This document shows positions 15,912-24,949 of a DNA stretch of 64,000 nucleotides, in pieces. The translations under genes and the position numbers were made by a program. The notes under the pieces are model-generated. The model was not told where the DNA came from. It was given only the letters and a program-made list of their open reading frames with translations, and did not search any database. Numbering within the stretch: position 1 is the stretch's first letter; each line of letters starts with the position of its first letter. The stretch comes from Desulfitobacterium_A nosdiversum (GTDB lineage Bacteria > Bacillota > Desulfitobacteriia > Desulfitobacteriales > Desulfitobacteriaceae), in contig NZ_CP172056.1 in the NCBI RefSeq assembly GCF_049860565.1, positions 3,348,001 through 3,412,000 on the forward strand, in the 5' to 3' direction.

Positions 15912-16757
15912 ATGGCTTCTCTAGATACCAAGCGTGTTGAAGATATGAATTACTTCGAAATGCTAGCCTGGCTGGGAATAGGCAGTTCTCATCCAGGGGG
16001 CTTCCCCGCAACACTGCAAAACCTGCAGTCTATACAGATCCTGCCGGAAGACTACGTGCTTGATGCAGGCTGCGGAAGCGGGCTTACCGCTTGCCACATT
16101 GCCAAAACAACCGGCTGCAAAATTATCGGTATTGATATCAGCTCGGAAATGATTGATAAAGCCACCCAAAGGGCGGCTTCTGAAGGAGTTTCTCATCTTA
16201 TTGAATTTAAAGTTGGAAACGTTCAGCAATTACCTTTTGCAGATCGAATTTTTGATTGGGTCATCGCTGAATCAGTAACTGTCTTTTTAGATAAAGTCAA
16301 AGTATATCGTGAATTTTATCGCGTGCTCAAACCTGAAGGTCATATTGCCGACCATGAAATGGCTCTGCTCAAGGAACTGCCGGCTCAACTTAAGCAGCAA
16401 TTAGAGGAATGCTATGGTTCAGGCACAAATCCATTAACGTATGAGGGATGGTGCCAAACTTTAACTCAAGCAGGCTTCCAAGATGTCGAAATTAAAAACC
16501 CGCAACCGTTAAAAAACAACAGCAACCTGATTGTAAATGCCCTCAAAAAGGACTGGGTTCTAATCAAAGGGCTTGCTGACAAAGCAAGAAGGCAGCCCGG
16601 GCTGCTGCCACGCTTACAAAAAAATGCGGGATTTATGAAACAGTATCGAAGCTATTTCGGTTTTGGACTTGTCTATGGACGCAAACCCACTCCACCTATC
16701 CTGCCAAAATCAAAGAGCTTCAAAGATTGGTTACTCCGACTGCTGCGTTTTCAATAG
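15912..16757 (+). CDS. Class I SAM-dependent methyltransferase
   Basis: A 281-residue methyltransferase with motif I DAGCGSGLTACHIA (about residues 56-69), acidic IIGIDIS for the SAM ribose, and LPFADRIFDWVIAES as motif II. It resembles UbiE/arsenite-type small-molecule methyltransferases, but the substrate cannot be told. AAGGAGGG lies 9 nt before the ATG. It is transcribed divergently from ald and converges on the transsulfuration-type gene, so it appears monocistronic. It could act in menaquinone or other lipid methylation; no neighbour supports a specific role. Confidence 0.8.
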   Translation: MASLDTKRVEDMNYFEMLAWLGIGSSHPGGFPATLQNLQSIQILPEDYVLDAGCGSGLTACHIAKTTGCKIIGIDISSEMIDKATQRAASEGVSHLIEFKVGNVQQLPFADRIFDWVIAESVTVFLDKVKVYREFYRVLKPEGHIADHEMALLKELPAQLKQQLEECYGSGTNPLTYEGWCQTLTQAGFQDVEIKNPQPLKNNSNLIVNALKKDWVLIKGLADKARRQPGLLPRLQKNAGFMKQYRSYFGFGLVYGRKPTPPILPKSKSFKDWLLRLLRFQ

Positions 16758-16766
16758 ATTCCCGCT

Positions 16767-17900
16767 TTATTCCGAAAACGCCTGTTCCAAATCCTCAATT
16801 AAATCTTGAGCATCCTCAATTCCAACGGAAAGGCGCAGGAGACAGTCCGTGACACCTGATCTTTCCCTCATTTCGCTGGGCATTTCCGCATGAGTTTGCG
16901 TAGTTGGAAAGGTGATTAAGCTTTCAACCCCTCCAAGGCTTTCCGCAAAAGAAATAATCTTAACCTTTTCAACGATCTGCCTCACAAGCCTTTGATGTTT
17001 TACCGTAAAAGACATCATACTTCCAAAACCCGATGCCTGTTCCAGTTGCAAATCATGCCCCGGATGTGACTCTAGTCCTGGATAATAGACCGCTTCCACC
17101 AAAGGGTGTTTTACCAGCCAACATGCAATCTGCTGAGCATTTTTCTCCTGTGCAGCAACACGAAGCGCCAAGGTTTTCATCCCCCGCATTAAAAGCCAAC
17201 ATTCCTGCGGCCCAAGCACCGCGCCAATTGCATTTTGTAAAACTCCAAACCGTTCAGCTAAAGAGTGATCCTTAATAACAACAAGCCCGGCGAGCACATC
17301 ATTATGTCCGCCCAAATATTTCGTACCGCTATGGACCACAATGTCTGCCCCCAGCTCTATTGGTTTCTGTAAAAGCGGTGTTAAAAATGTATTGTCGATA
17401 ATTGTTAAAATCCCTTTGCTTTTGGCTAATAAAGTGATTTGTTTTATATTTGCAATTCTCATCATTGGATTGGTCGGGGTTTCACAGAAAATAGCTTTTG
17501 TTGAGGGCAGAATAGCTTTTTTTATCTCGTCCAGCTTGCTTGTGTCCACAAAAGATGCGCTTAAGCCAAATTGGTTAAGAATTTTATGAAAGAGGCGAAA
17601 AGTCCCCCCATAACAATCCTCTGTAACTATAAAGTGATCTCCTTGGCGGAATAAAGCAAAAATTGTACTGATTGCAGCCATACCCGAAGAAAATGCAAAA
17701 CCACGGTCTCCTCCTTCAAGACGGGCAATAGCCTCCTCAAGAACTTCACGGGTAGGGTTTTGGCTTCTTGAATAATCATATCCCGTGCTTTTGCCTAATC
17801 CCTGATGGCTGAATGTTGAGGAATGATACACAGGAAAACTAATCGCCCCCGTTGCATCTCTTTTATTTCCGATTTGGGCAAGGTGAGTAGTAATTTTCAT
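16767..17900 (-). CDS. PLP-dependent trans-sulfuration enzyme (cystathionine gamma-synthase/lyase family)
   Basis: A 377-residue Cys/Met metabolism PLP enzyme. YDYSRSQNPTR (phosphate-binding Tyr/Arg), AFSSGMAAI, DNTFLTP and SGTKYLGGHND with the PLP lysine are all present. The frame extends to 17918, but ATG 17900 has GGAGGGAGG upstream and gives the family start MKITTHLAQ. An S-box riboswitch and terminator lie immediately upstream, so the gene is shut off when SAM is abundant; this favours a methionine-biosynthetic role such as cystathionine gamma-synthase or O-acetylhomoserine thiol-lyase over a catabolic lyase. The exact reaction is not settled. Confidence 0.9.
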   Translation of the reverse strand: MKITTHLAQIGNKRDATGAISFPVYHSSTFSHQGLGKSTGYDYSRSQNPTREVLEEAIARLEGGDRGFAFSSGMAAISTIFALFRQGDHFIVTEDCYGGTFRLFHKILNQFGLSASFVDTSKLDEIKKAILPSTKAIFCETPTNPMMRIANIKQITLLAKSKGILTIIDNTFLTPLLQKPIELGADIVVHSGTKYLGGHNDVLAGLVVIKDHSLAERFGVLQNAIGAVLGPQECWLLMRGMKTLALRVAAQEKNAQQIACWLVKHPLVEAVYYPGLESHPGHDLQLEQASGFGSMMSFTVKHQRLVRQIVEKVKIISFAESLGGVESLITFPTTQTHAEMPSEMRERSGVTDCLLRLSVGIEDAQDLIEDLEQAFSE

Positions 17901-17945
17901 CCAATCGCCTCCCTCCAAATTATGAAACTGGCATTACTTATTCCA

Positions 17946-17981
17946 CAAACAAAAGCCTCTCCAAAGACGAAGGAGAGACTT
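17946..17981 (-). terminator. S-box expression-platform terminator
   Basis: On the minus strand AAGTCTCTCC (17981-17972) pairs with GGAGAGGCTT (17962-17953) and is followed by TTGTTTG. It lies between the S-box aptamer and the start codon, where the riboswitch controls read-through. Confidence 0.85.
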
Positions 17982-17996
17982 GCATTCGCTTAACCT

Positions 17997-18096
17997 CTCT
18001 TATCTGTCAGAAAATTTCTGCAGGAATTGGCACCGCGCAAAAATGCCGGTTGCCGCGGTTTCATAGGGCCAGTCCCTCCACCGCTCTCGATAAGAG
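17997..18096 (-). ncRNA. SAM-I (S-box) riboswitch
   Basis: The minus strand reads CTCTTATCGAGAGCGGTGGA, then GGGACTGGCCCTATGA, AACCGCGGCAACC, GTGCCAATTCC and finally GATAAGAG, which are the ordered conserved blocks of the S-box. P1 is formed by 18096-18089 with 18004-17997. It controls the downstream transsulfuration enzyme by SAM-dependent termination. Confidence 0.96.
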
Positions 18097-18286
18097 ATTT
18101 ATTATAATTCTTATTTATTTGCTTATATATTATATTTAATAATTCTTATTGTCAACATCTCCAATTGTCAATATATTTTAATCTTTACTATAAATTGTCA
18201 CGCTTTAGTTCATTCGGGCTAACCTGAGATAAAGAGTAAAGATAATATGATATAATTTTAGTATCTTAGTAATGAGGAGATCCTTT

Positions 18287-19456
18287 ATGAGTCAGCAAGC
18301 AAAAAAACGCCAAATTATTCATGTTGATATGGATGCTTTCTATGCCTCTGTTGAGCAGCGCGATGATCCCTCACTGCAAGGCCGGCCCGTCGTAGTCGGC
18401 GGCAACCCCAACAGTCGCGGTGTCGTCTCCACAGCTTCTTATGAAGCGCGTGAGACTGGAATACACTCGGCGATGCCCTTAGTCGAAGCCCAACGCCGCT
18501 GTCCTCAGGCCGTTTTCTTACCTGTTAATATTCAAAAATATCGAAAGGTCTCACAGCAAATCCGTGAAATCTTTCTGACGTATACTCCCTTGGTTGAGCC
18601 CTTATCTCTCGATGAAGCTTTTTTAGATGTTACCGCTTCAACTCGATTATTCGGCTCAGCTGAAAAAATTGCTTTGACGATTAAGGAACGAATTAAAGAC
18701 GAACTTAATTTATGTGCATCGGTCGGTGTTGCCAGCAATAAATTTCTGGCTAAGCTAGCCTCTGATTTAGAAAAGCCCAATGGCTTTGTCGTTATAGATT
18801 CCAACGGTATTCAGGAGTTTTTAGATCCTCTGCCGGTGGGGCGGATCTGGGGTGTCGGCAAAAAGATGCTGGAACGTCTTGAGAACTTAAATGTTCATAC
18901 GATTTCTGACTTAAGAAGGATTGATCAGGCTTCTCTCTCCCGATTCTTTGGTTCGTGGGGAAATCAGCTTTACTTATTAGCGCGTGGAATTGATAATCGC
19001 CCTGTCGAAAGCGTACACGAAGCGAAATCGATCGGTCGGGAGACAACTTTCGCCTTCGATATTTCGGATCGTCAGGAATTAGAAACGATTCTTCTCGAGC
19101 TCGCTTGTGATATCGGACAAAACCTCCGCAAAGAGAAACTCAAAAGCAAAACCATAACTTTGAAAATTCGATATAATGATTTTCGCACGCTCTCACGCTC
19201 ACATACATTAAGTCAGGCAACCCATCTTGAGGATATAATCTATACAAAAGCTCGGCAATTACTAAGTGAGATAACCCTTCAACGGCCCCTTCGCTTAATT
19301 GGTATATCAGTGAGTAACCTAATGGGCCAAGGGGAGGGGCATCTTTCGTTGTTTGAAGAACCTCATCGAAACCAAGAAAAACTTGTTCAAGCCATCGATT
19401 CGATCCTTGAAAAATATGGAGATAAGAGTATTACCCGCGCCCGGCTGTTACAATAA
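18287..19456 (+). CDS. dinB: DNA polymerase IV (Y family)
   Basis: A 389-residue translesion polymerase. The palm has HVDMDAFYASVEQRDDP near the start and SLDEAFLDVT near residue 100, which supply the catalytic acidic residues. The helix-hairpin-helix LPVGRIWGVGKKMLERL is near 185 and the little-finger domain forms the C-terminal third. ATG 18287 is chosen over 18272 because GAGGAG lies 7 nt before it. The last 9 bp overlap the convergent GGDEF gene. The gene stands alone; no LexA box was identified by eye. Confidence 0.96.
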   Translation: MSQQAKKRQIIHVDMDAFYASVEQRDDPSLQGRPVVVGGNPNSRGVVSTASYEARETGIHSAMPLVEAQRRCPQAVFLPVNIQKYRKVSQQIREIFLTYTPLVEPLSLDEAFLDVTASTRLFGSAEKIALTIKERIKDELNLCASVGVASNKFLAKLASDLEKPNGFVVIDSNGIQEFLDPLPVGRIWGVGKKMLERLENLNVHTISDLRRIDQASLSRFFGSWGNQLYLLARGIDNRPVESVHEAKSIGRETTFAFDISDRQELETILLELACDIGQNLRKEKLKSKTITLKIRYNDFRTLSRSHTLSQATHLEDIIYTKARQLLSEITLQRPLRLIGISVSNLMGQGEGHLSLFEEPHRNQEKLVQAIDSILEKYGDKSITRARLLQ

Positions 19457-20761
19457 TTGATGATTTGTTTTCATTCTACGGACGTTAGAGCGTTTATTCT
19501 GCTTATACTGATACATATTATTATCAGCCTCTTCAATCAATTGGTCTGCACATAACCCTTCGTTTTTTCTATATTCGGAGAATCCATAACTGAAATCGCA
19601 ATTAAAGGATTTTATATGCTCTGAATTAAAGGCTGTTAAGGTATTCTTTGCCCGTTGAATAATATTTCGTGCATTTTCCAAGTTGCATGTGAGAACAACT
19701 AAGAACTCATCTCCGCCAATCCGGCACACCCGGTCAGACTCCCGAATATTCCCTTGCAGAACCTCGGGAATTTTTTTGATCAAAAAATCCCCCTCATGAT
19801 GCCCATATCGATCATTTACCGCTTTTAATTGGTCGATATCGATAAAACAAACCGTAAGGGGCTCCTCTCCATGTTCAGACTTAATAATCTGGTTTTCCAA
19901 AAAAGCTAAACCTGCCCGGCGATTATACAGTCCAGTAAGCTCATCGTAAATAGCCATACGTTCTAATTTTTGCTCATGAAGTTTAATTTCTCGAAAAATA
20001 AGCTCATAAGGCTGCCTAATACCTGTCTCTACAATTGCTTTATAAATGAGATAGAAGGAAATCACTTTAAAATAATGCCCAATTAAATTAAATATCCCCC
20101 AATAGTCGAAGTTAATGGAAAAGAAAAGCTCTGAAACTGCTGACAAAATAATTGACCAAAAAAGATAAAAGTAAACGTTTATTCCGAACTGGTCCTTATT
20201 TTTTACGAGAAGAAAGACTGCAAAAAAAGAAATCAATCCACTAAAATATTCACTATAAATCTTAAAGGGAGTTAACCCAACTCCTTCAATATAACACTCA
20301 GGGAATAATTTCCAAAAATATATAGACAAGAGAATTATAAAACTAAGAATAAGATAAGCACCAAACAAAGGGGGCATTCTTAGCTTTTTTGTCGTGTAAA
20401 ATAGGCTGAAAGCCAGAAGAAGGGATAAGCTCTCTAAATATCGTCCAGCAATCCAAACTTGAGTTGCATAATAATCATAATCGCGAAAGATTAACATTCC
20501 TTTTGTTGATAAGATATGAAGCAAATCAAAACCGGAAACGAACAAATAGGCAACCCCAATAATTGAGAAAAAAGTAGACTTCATATACTTTTCTGAATTC
20601 CAAGCAATGATAAATACAGAGAACCCTAAAACGACATTGATCAATTCAATGATACCGTGGACTAAAAGATAATTATAAAAGCTGCTCCAATATATAACAA
20701 TAAGGGCAAAAAGGGCTCCTAAAACTAAAAATGTTTTTCGATAATTTATCCCTAAAATCAC
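19448..20761 (-). CDS. Membrane-bound diguanylate cyclase (MASE3-like sensor + GGDEF)
   Basis: A 437-residue protein with about seven N-terminal membrane spans (residues 10-235, MASE3-like) and a C-terminal GGDEF domain starting at YDELTGLYNRRAG. The active site RIGGDEF is intact and an RxxD inhibitory site (RESD) sits five residues before it, so an active, feedback-inhibited cyclic-di-GMP synthase is expected. The sensor ligand is unknown. The stop lies inside the end of dinB (9-bp convergent overlap), an arrangement in which transcription of one may interfere with the other. Confidence 0.9.
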   Translation of the reverse strand: MILGINYRKTFLVLGALFALIVIYWSSFYNYLLVHGIIELINVVLGFSVFIIAWNSEKYMKSTFFSIIGVAYLFVSGFDLLHILSTKGMLIFRDYDYYATQVWIAGRYLESLSLLLAFSLFYTTKKLRMPPLFGAYLILSFIILLSIYFWKLFPECYIEGVGLTPFKIYSEYFSGLISFFAVFLLVKNKDQFGINVYFYLFWSIILSAVSELFFSINFDYWGIFNLIGHYFKVISFYLIYKAIVETGIRQPYELIFREIKLHEQKLERMAIYDELTGLYNRRAGLAFLENQIIKSEHGEEPLTVCFIDIDQLKAVNDRYGHHEGDFLIKKIPEVLQGNIRESDRVCRIGGDEFLVVLTCNLENARNIIQRAKNTLTAFNSEHIKSFNCDFSYGFSEYRKNEGLCADQLIEEADNNMYQYKQNKRSNVRRMKTNHQLL

Positions 20762-20935
20762 AATCTCACCCCCTTACCGTTTATGTATCAATATGTCATA
20801 TCTTAACTAAAATTCTATATTTGTATCGAATTTTCCTTTTTCTTGAATTTAAATATAATTTTTTAGCAGATATAATTATGATATTGCTAATTCCCCAAGA
20901 TTAATTTATAACCAAAATAAGAAAAGAGTGCAAAA

Positions 20936-20990
20936 AAAATAAAAAGTGATAATCTTTTACCCATTCAATAGCAAGGATTATCACTCTTTA
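20936..20990 (-). terminator. Terminator of the mqnB-mqnD operon
   Basis: AGTGATAATC (20945-20954) pairs with GATTATCACT (20976-20985); a long T tract follows on the minus strand. The rest of 20762-21011 is AT-rich promoter-like sequence for the GGDEF gene. Confidence 0.8.
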
Positions 20991-21011
20991 TTTTATGTCA
21001 ACCCGTCGGTA

Positions 21012-21854
21012 CTAATAACGAAGATCTGCAAAATCCACCTTGGGAACTAGCCCCTCTTGTGCAGCCCGGCCCAAAAGGGTTTTAACGGCTTCATAGCCTT
21101 TTTCTCCTAAATTCTCAGAGAATTCATTCACGTATAGATTGATATGAGCATTGGCTACCTCAGCGGATAATTCCTGAGCATGCTGAAGTACATATTCTTG
21201 TGAAGCCTTCGGGTTTGTCCATGCATATCTAACAGACTTTCTAATCCAATCAGCAATAGCTTCTAAATCCATTGACCTTTTCGCGATTATTGCCCCTAAA
21301 GGAATAGGCAGATTAGTTTCTGACTCCCACCAATTTCCTAAATCGGCTAAAAGTTTTAAATTATATTGGGAATAAGTAAATCTTGCCTCATGAATAACGA
21401 GTCCCGCATCAATTTTTCCTTCACGCACCGCCGGCATAATTTCATTGAAGGGCATCACTACAATCTCTCCAACACCCTCCGGCACATTTTGAGCAGCCCA
21501 TAGTCTAAACAATAAATAAGCGGTGGATCGTTCACTTGGGACAGCAACCTTTTGACCTGAAAGTACAGCCGGTCCCTTGTCAGCAGCTGCTGAATCTGAT
21601 GTCAATACAAGTGGGCCGCACCCTCTTCCCAATGCTCCGCCGCAAGGAAGCAAGGCATACTCAGATAGTACCCAAGGAAGTGCCGCATAGGAAATTTTAA
21701 CCACATCAGGCCCCTGAGTACTGGCAGCTAAGCTATTTGTAATATCAATATCGGCATACGTTACATCAAGCTTAGGAGCTCCAGGTATAAGACCGTGCAC
21801 CCAGGCATGAAAAATAAACGTATCATTTGGACAAGGTGAAAAGGCAATTTTCAT
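21012..21854 (-). CDS. mqnD: 1,4-dihydroxy-6-naphthoate synthase (MqnD)
   Basis: A 280-residue MqnD-type enzyme of the futalosine route to menaquinone, which turns cyclic de-hypoxanthinyl futalosine into 1,4-dihydroxy-6-naphthoate. The start FSPCPNDTFIFHAWVHG is the family signature, and the protein has the two-lobe periplasmic-binding fold with SERSTAYLLFRLW and GLVIHEARFTY. Its ATG overlaps the mqnB stop (ATGA), so the two are coupled. The other mqn genes are not in the window. This indicates menaquinone as respiratory quinone, consistent with FixC nearby. Confidence 0.94.
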   Translation of the reverse strand: MKIAFSPCPNDTFIFHAWVHGLIPGAPKLDVTYADIDITNSLAASTQGPDVVKISYAALPWVLSEYALLPCGGALGRGCGPLVLTSDSAAADKGPAVLSGQKVAVPSERSTAYLLFRLWAAQNVPEGVGEIVVMPFNEIMPAVREGKIDAGLVIHEARFTYSQYNLKLLADLGNWWESETNLPIPLGAIIAKRSMDLEAIADWIRKSVRYAWTNPKASQEYVLQHAQELSAEVANAHINLYVNEFSENLGEKGYEAVKTLLGRAAQEGLVPKVDFADLRY

Positions 21855-22504
21855 AATATCTCCCCCAATACAGAATAGGTTTTTTCCAAGAGATCAAATG
21901 CCTCTTTCATACGCCAGGCACTTCGATCGCGAGGTCCTACCAAATTAGAAATAGCGCGAATCTCCAAAGCTCTTATACCAAAAATTTGGGCTGCAAGAGC
22001 AACACCATACCCTTCCATCCCTTCCGCTGCAGCACCCAAAACCCGTCTCGCTCTTTCGTCAGCACTTTCAGCAGTACCCGTTGCCGTTGCTACGGTAATG
22101 ATAGGACCAATAACCATATGAATTTTTTCGGCTTGCAATGCCTCAGTTACCCGAAAGACAAGCTCCGAATCAACTTCAACCTGAGTCGAGCCGAAGCCTA
22201 GCTCCTCTAAGCGCCGGAACCCATCCAATGTCTCAACCCCAATATCTGCCGCAGCTATAAGATTTGAAACAACAAGCGTTCCAACCTCAGCTTTACCTAT
22301 AAATCCTCCACCAATTCCGGTGCTGATAACCAGTTTATATTTCCCTGTCGCTAATAATTTAGCCGTATGAGCCGCGGCGGAAACAGGACCCACTCCCGCC
22401 AACATCACATCAATATTAGGATTATTTTGCAGTCCTCGCTGAATCGCTCTTTTTTCTTCAGATACCGCCGTCATAATGAGAGTGCGCCCTTGGTCTGAAA
22501 ACAT
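21851..22504 (-). CDS. mqnB: Futalosine hydrolase (MqnB)
   Basis: A 217-residue nucleosidase of the PNP/MTAN fold, expected to release hypoxanthine from futalosine. Visible features are VMLAGVGPVSAAAHTA, STGIGGGF and EMEGYGVALAAQ with the substrate-binding Met-Glu, followed by RAISNLVGPRDRSAW. Coupling to mqnD supports futalosine hydrolase rather than MTA nucleosidase. AAGGGGA precedes the ATG. It is the first gene after the structured RNA and terminator at 22581-22972, so its expression may depend on read-through there. Confidence 0.92.
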   Translation of the reverse strand: MFSDQGRTLIMTAVSEEKRAIQRGLQNNPNIDVMLAGVGPVSAAAHTAKLLATGKYKLVISTGIGGGFIGKAEVGTLVVSNLIAAADIGVETLDGFRRLEELGFGSTQVEVDSELVFRVTEALQAEKIHMVIGPIITVATATGTAESADERARRVLGAAAEGMEGYGVALAAQIFGIRALEIRAISNLVGPRDRSAWRMKEAFDLLEKTYSVLGEIL

Positions 22505-22580
22505 GTGATTTCCCCTTTTACAATGCTTTCCAATAAATTCATACTATGTTTTATACTACTGCATTTTAATAGGTAAGTAA

Positions 22581-22625
22581 AATAAAAATGAGTAGGCTCC
22601 AATTCCTCGACGGAATCTGCCTACC
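22581..22625 (-). terminator. Strong terminator ending the structured RNA
   Basis: On the minus strand GTAGGCAGATTCC (22624-22612) pairs with GGAATTGGAGCCTAC (22606-22592), then ATTTTTATTTT. It is located 77 bp before mqnB. Confidence 0.9.
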
Positions 22626-22972
22626 CATTTTTTGAGGTGTACTGCAACCGAGTACGTCCTCCTTTCCGTTTTACCCTCAATCTGAACAGTTCGATAAATT
22701 ATCGCTTTTTCAGAAAGCTCGGTTCACGTTAGCTTTTAATTCCTGCTTATCTCAATCTTCTACTTGCAAAATGTAGATTTCTGTTAAAAGGGGCGATTGT
22801 TGTTCCTGCTCCCTCTCGGGTTCGGTCAGCACAGCCCTAGTTAACCTTACGGCTATTCAGATAATCCCATTCCTCTGCAAGATAAAACATTTTGCTTCAG
22901 CAGGTCATTATCCACTCTCGCTACCGATTTTCAGGGCAACCTTCTTACTAAGGATTAACCTCTTCTGAAGGT
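22585..22972 (-). ncRNA. Unidentified structured RNA or riboswitch-like leader upstream of mqnB
   Basis: About 390 nt of non-coding sequence lie between a consensus promoter (22979-23007) and a strong terminator (22581-22625). Several stems are visible in the minus-strand RNA: GATAAT/ATTATC enclosing CTGC/GCAG, GGGC/GCCC around a CCCGAGAGGG hairpin, CTAC/GTAG, and GTACT/AGTAC inside GAGG/CCTC. No long frame exists. The conserved sequences of RNase P, tmRNA, SRP RNA, T-box, cobalamin, FMN, TPP and ydaO were looked for and not seen. It could be a stand-alone RNA or a leader controlling mqnBD. Confidence 0.6.
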
Positions 22973-22978
22973 AATTTA

Positions 22979-23007
22979 ATAATATACCCGTTTCTATATT
23001 TTGTCAA
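22979..23007 (-). promoter_or_regulatory. Consensus sigma-A promoter for the structured RNA
   Basis: TTGACA (23007-23002) and TATTAT (22984-22979) on the minus strand with an ideal 17-bp spacer, flanked by AT-rich sequence. Confidence 0.8.
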
Positions 23008-23135
23008 TCATATTTTATCGAATAATATAAATATTTATATTATTTTGTCGAATACGTTTTAGCCTATTCAGATGAAACAGTTAAACTCCTATGATAATAT
23101 TAATGATATCCTTTTTGATCAGGAGGAATTAAATC

Positions 23136-23933
23136 TTGAACGAGAGCAGCGAAAGTCTTATATCCGCATCAAATAAACTTATTTATATCTCAAATGCCGG
23201 TGTTCTCATCCAATTAAAGGATCGGAAGATATTGATTGACGGTTTGTGCCGTTCAAATAATCCCATATACAAAGATCCCTCTCCAGAAATTGCCCAAAAA
23301 ATAAAAGGAGGTATTCCCCCTTTTAATGATCTAGATCTTATGTTAATAACCCATGAACATAGTGATCACTTTGACCCAGTCAGTGTCGATGAATTTTCTA
23401 AAAATAATCCCGGGACTGTTATTCTCTCAACACCTAATGTCATTACCAAACTTCGAACTTATGATTCAATGGAAATGGATAAAGAACAAGCCAATTTAAT
23501 AGAATTTAACTTAAATCTACACCAAGAAGAAACGCTGAACTTCCAGGGAATGAAAATTCGTATTATCTCACTGGCCCATATGGGTAAAAACCAGGAGGAG
23601 ACCCAAAATTATGCTTATCTAATTGAATATGGCTTAAAACTTTTGCATGTAGGTGATGCTGATGCTGTTTCAGAGAATTATAACCAACTTAATTTAGTCC
23701 CCCAAAAAATCGATTACTTAATTGCTCCTTTTCCCTATATTAGTATTCCTTCTGCCCGACGGGTTATTAAAGACTATATTAATCCTCAAAAAATAGCCGT
23801 TCTTCATTTTCCCCACAAGGAACTTGATCATTTTGGGTGGATCAAAGCAACAAGGAAAAGCTTTGCAAATGTCAAAGAGGCATTTATTAAAACAAACTTT
23901 CTGGAGGAATTAGGTACAACTTTAATTCTATAG
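23136..23933 (+). CDS. MBL-fold metallo-hydrolase (UlaG/UPF0173-like)
   Basis: A 265-residue metallo-beta-lactamase-fold protein. ITHEHSDHFDP near residue 70 is the HxHxDH metal motif; further metal ligands are probably the His in SLAHMG, the Asp in HVGDAD and the His in VLHFPH. The N terminus (IYISNAGVLIQLKDRKILIDG) is typical of UlaG-like hydrolases. Translation probably starts at TTG 23136, with AGGAGG 9 nt upstream. The substrate is unknown. It is divergent from the mqnB leader and has no co-directional partner. Confidence 0.8.
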   Translation: MNESSESLISASNKLIYISNAGVLIQLKDRKILIDGLCRSNNPIYKDPSPEIAQKIKGGIPPFNDLDLMLITHEHSDHFDPVSVDEFSKNNPGTVILSTPNVITKLRTYDSMEMDKEQANLIEFNLNLHQEETLNFQGMKIRIISLAHMGKNQEETQNYAYLIEYGLKLLHVGDADAVSENYNQLNLVPQKIDYLIAPFPYISIPSARRVIKDYINPQKIAVLHFPHKELDHFGWIKATRKSFANVKEAFIKTNFLEELGTTLIL

Positions 23934-23954
23934 TTATTATAAAGATAAATCTGC

Positions 23955-24758
23955 TTAATCTTCCTGAATTTTTAAAGGCTTTTGTGCAAATAGCTTTTCA
24001 GTGATATATGTAACAACCGCTAATAACCCAATCACTCCTAAAAATGTGGCAAGAACTCCTGACGGATTTGCATTTCTGAATTCTCCTCTTCTACCTCCAT
24101 CAACAGAACCCTTCATTGAACCTTCGAGATGGTCTGGTCTCCGCTCGATTTGATTACTCGAATTACTGTTGGGAACACGTTCAGAATTAACACTAGGAGG
24201 ATTTCCTGGGTTCAAAGTTTGAGGCGTAATTTGATTTGAAAGAACGTCAAGTCCCCCAAACAATACAACGATTGCCAGAGCAAGCTTGACCACAACGATA
24301 ATCGGTTTTGAAGCTCCAACCCTGAATATCTTTTTGAGCAAATTGAGAATCCATTGCCCGTGAAGACCGACATGAATACCTACGATGACAAGGGCTAAAT
24401 AGGAAGCAATTTCGTGCACTTGACGAAACGATCGCGGATCGACTGAACCCAACCCAGGGAATAGGACTTTGGAGATCAGAAGCCCGCTCACGATACTCAG
24501 AAGCATAGCAATGAGAAGTAAAAGATTCAAAAAATAGCCGAATCGAATTTTCTTCGGAAGTTTAGAATCGAATAGTCGAAGTGTTATTTTTTTTACCCAT
24601 TGTGAGTTTAATAAAATATGAATTAAGAAACCAAAACCAATTCCCAATCCCGCGATTTCATGAAATGCTAATCCCCCGAAAACACGTACGTTAAAAAGCA
24701 GTGAAAAAATAAGTACCAGGATAATATCTAGGGTTAATTTGATATAATTTTTATTCAT
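23955..24758 (-). CDS. Membrane DUF4405-type cytochrome b-like protein
   Basis: A 267-residue protein with about five membrane spans. Histidines typical of the DUF4405 (flavinylation-associated cytochrome) family occur in FHEIAGLGIGFGFLIHIL and in VHEIASYLALVIVGIHVGLH, suggesting bound b-type heme. A Pro/Asn/Ser-rich exposed loop of about 70 residues precedes the last span (GVLATFLGVIGLLAVVTYI). ATG 24758 is preferred over the longer frame because GGAGG lies 9 nt before it. It is probably involved in membrane electron transfer; no FMN-transferase or flavinylated partner is adjacent. Confidence 0.7.
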   Translation of the reverse strand: MNKNYIKLTLDIILVLIFSLLFNVRVFGGLAFHEIAGLGIGFGFLIHILLNSQWVKKITLRLFDSKLPKKIRFGYFLNLLLLIAMLLSIVSGLLISKVLFPGLGSVDPRSFRQVHEIASYLALVIVGIHVGLHGQWILNLLKKIFRVGASKPIIVVVKLALAIVVLFGGLDVLSNQITPQTLNPGNPPSVNSERVPNSNSSNQIERRPDHLEGSMKGSVDGGRRGEFRNANPSGVLATFLGVIGLLAVVTYITEKLFAQKPLKIQED

Positions 24759-24949
24759 TTCAGGTAACCTCCATGTAATATGTATCTTGACTTTATTATT
24801 ACACAGCGAACTTAATTCCCACTGAAGGCTAACTGAAAGTTTGCTTAAAGGCATATTTGATGTTTTCAACCCTACATGATAAAATTTTTACGATATCCAA
24901 ATATACTTATTAAGATATATTTACTAAGAATAGAAAGTGAACATTTAAT

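Noticed and set aside
22585..22972. RNase P RNA, tmRNA or SRP RNA
   Set aside because: The conserved blocks of these RNAs (for example GAGGAAAGTCC of RNase P, the tmRNA tag frame, or the SRP GGTCAGG...GGAAGCAGC region) were not found.
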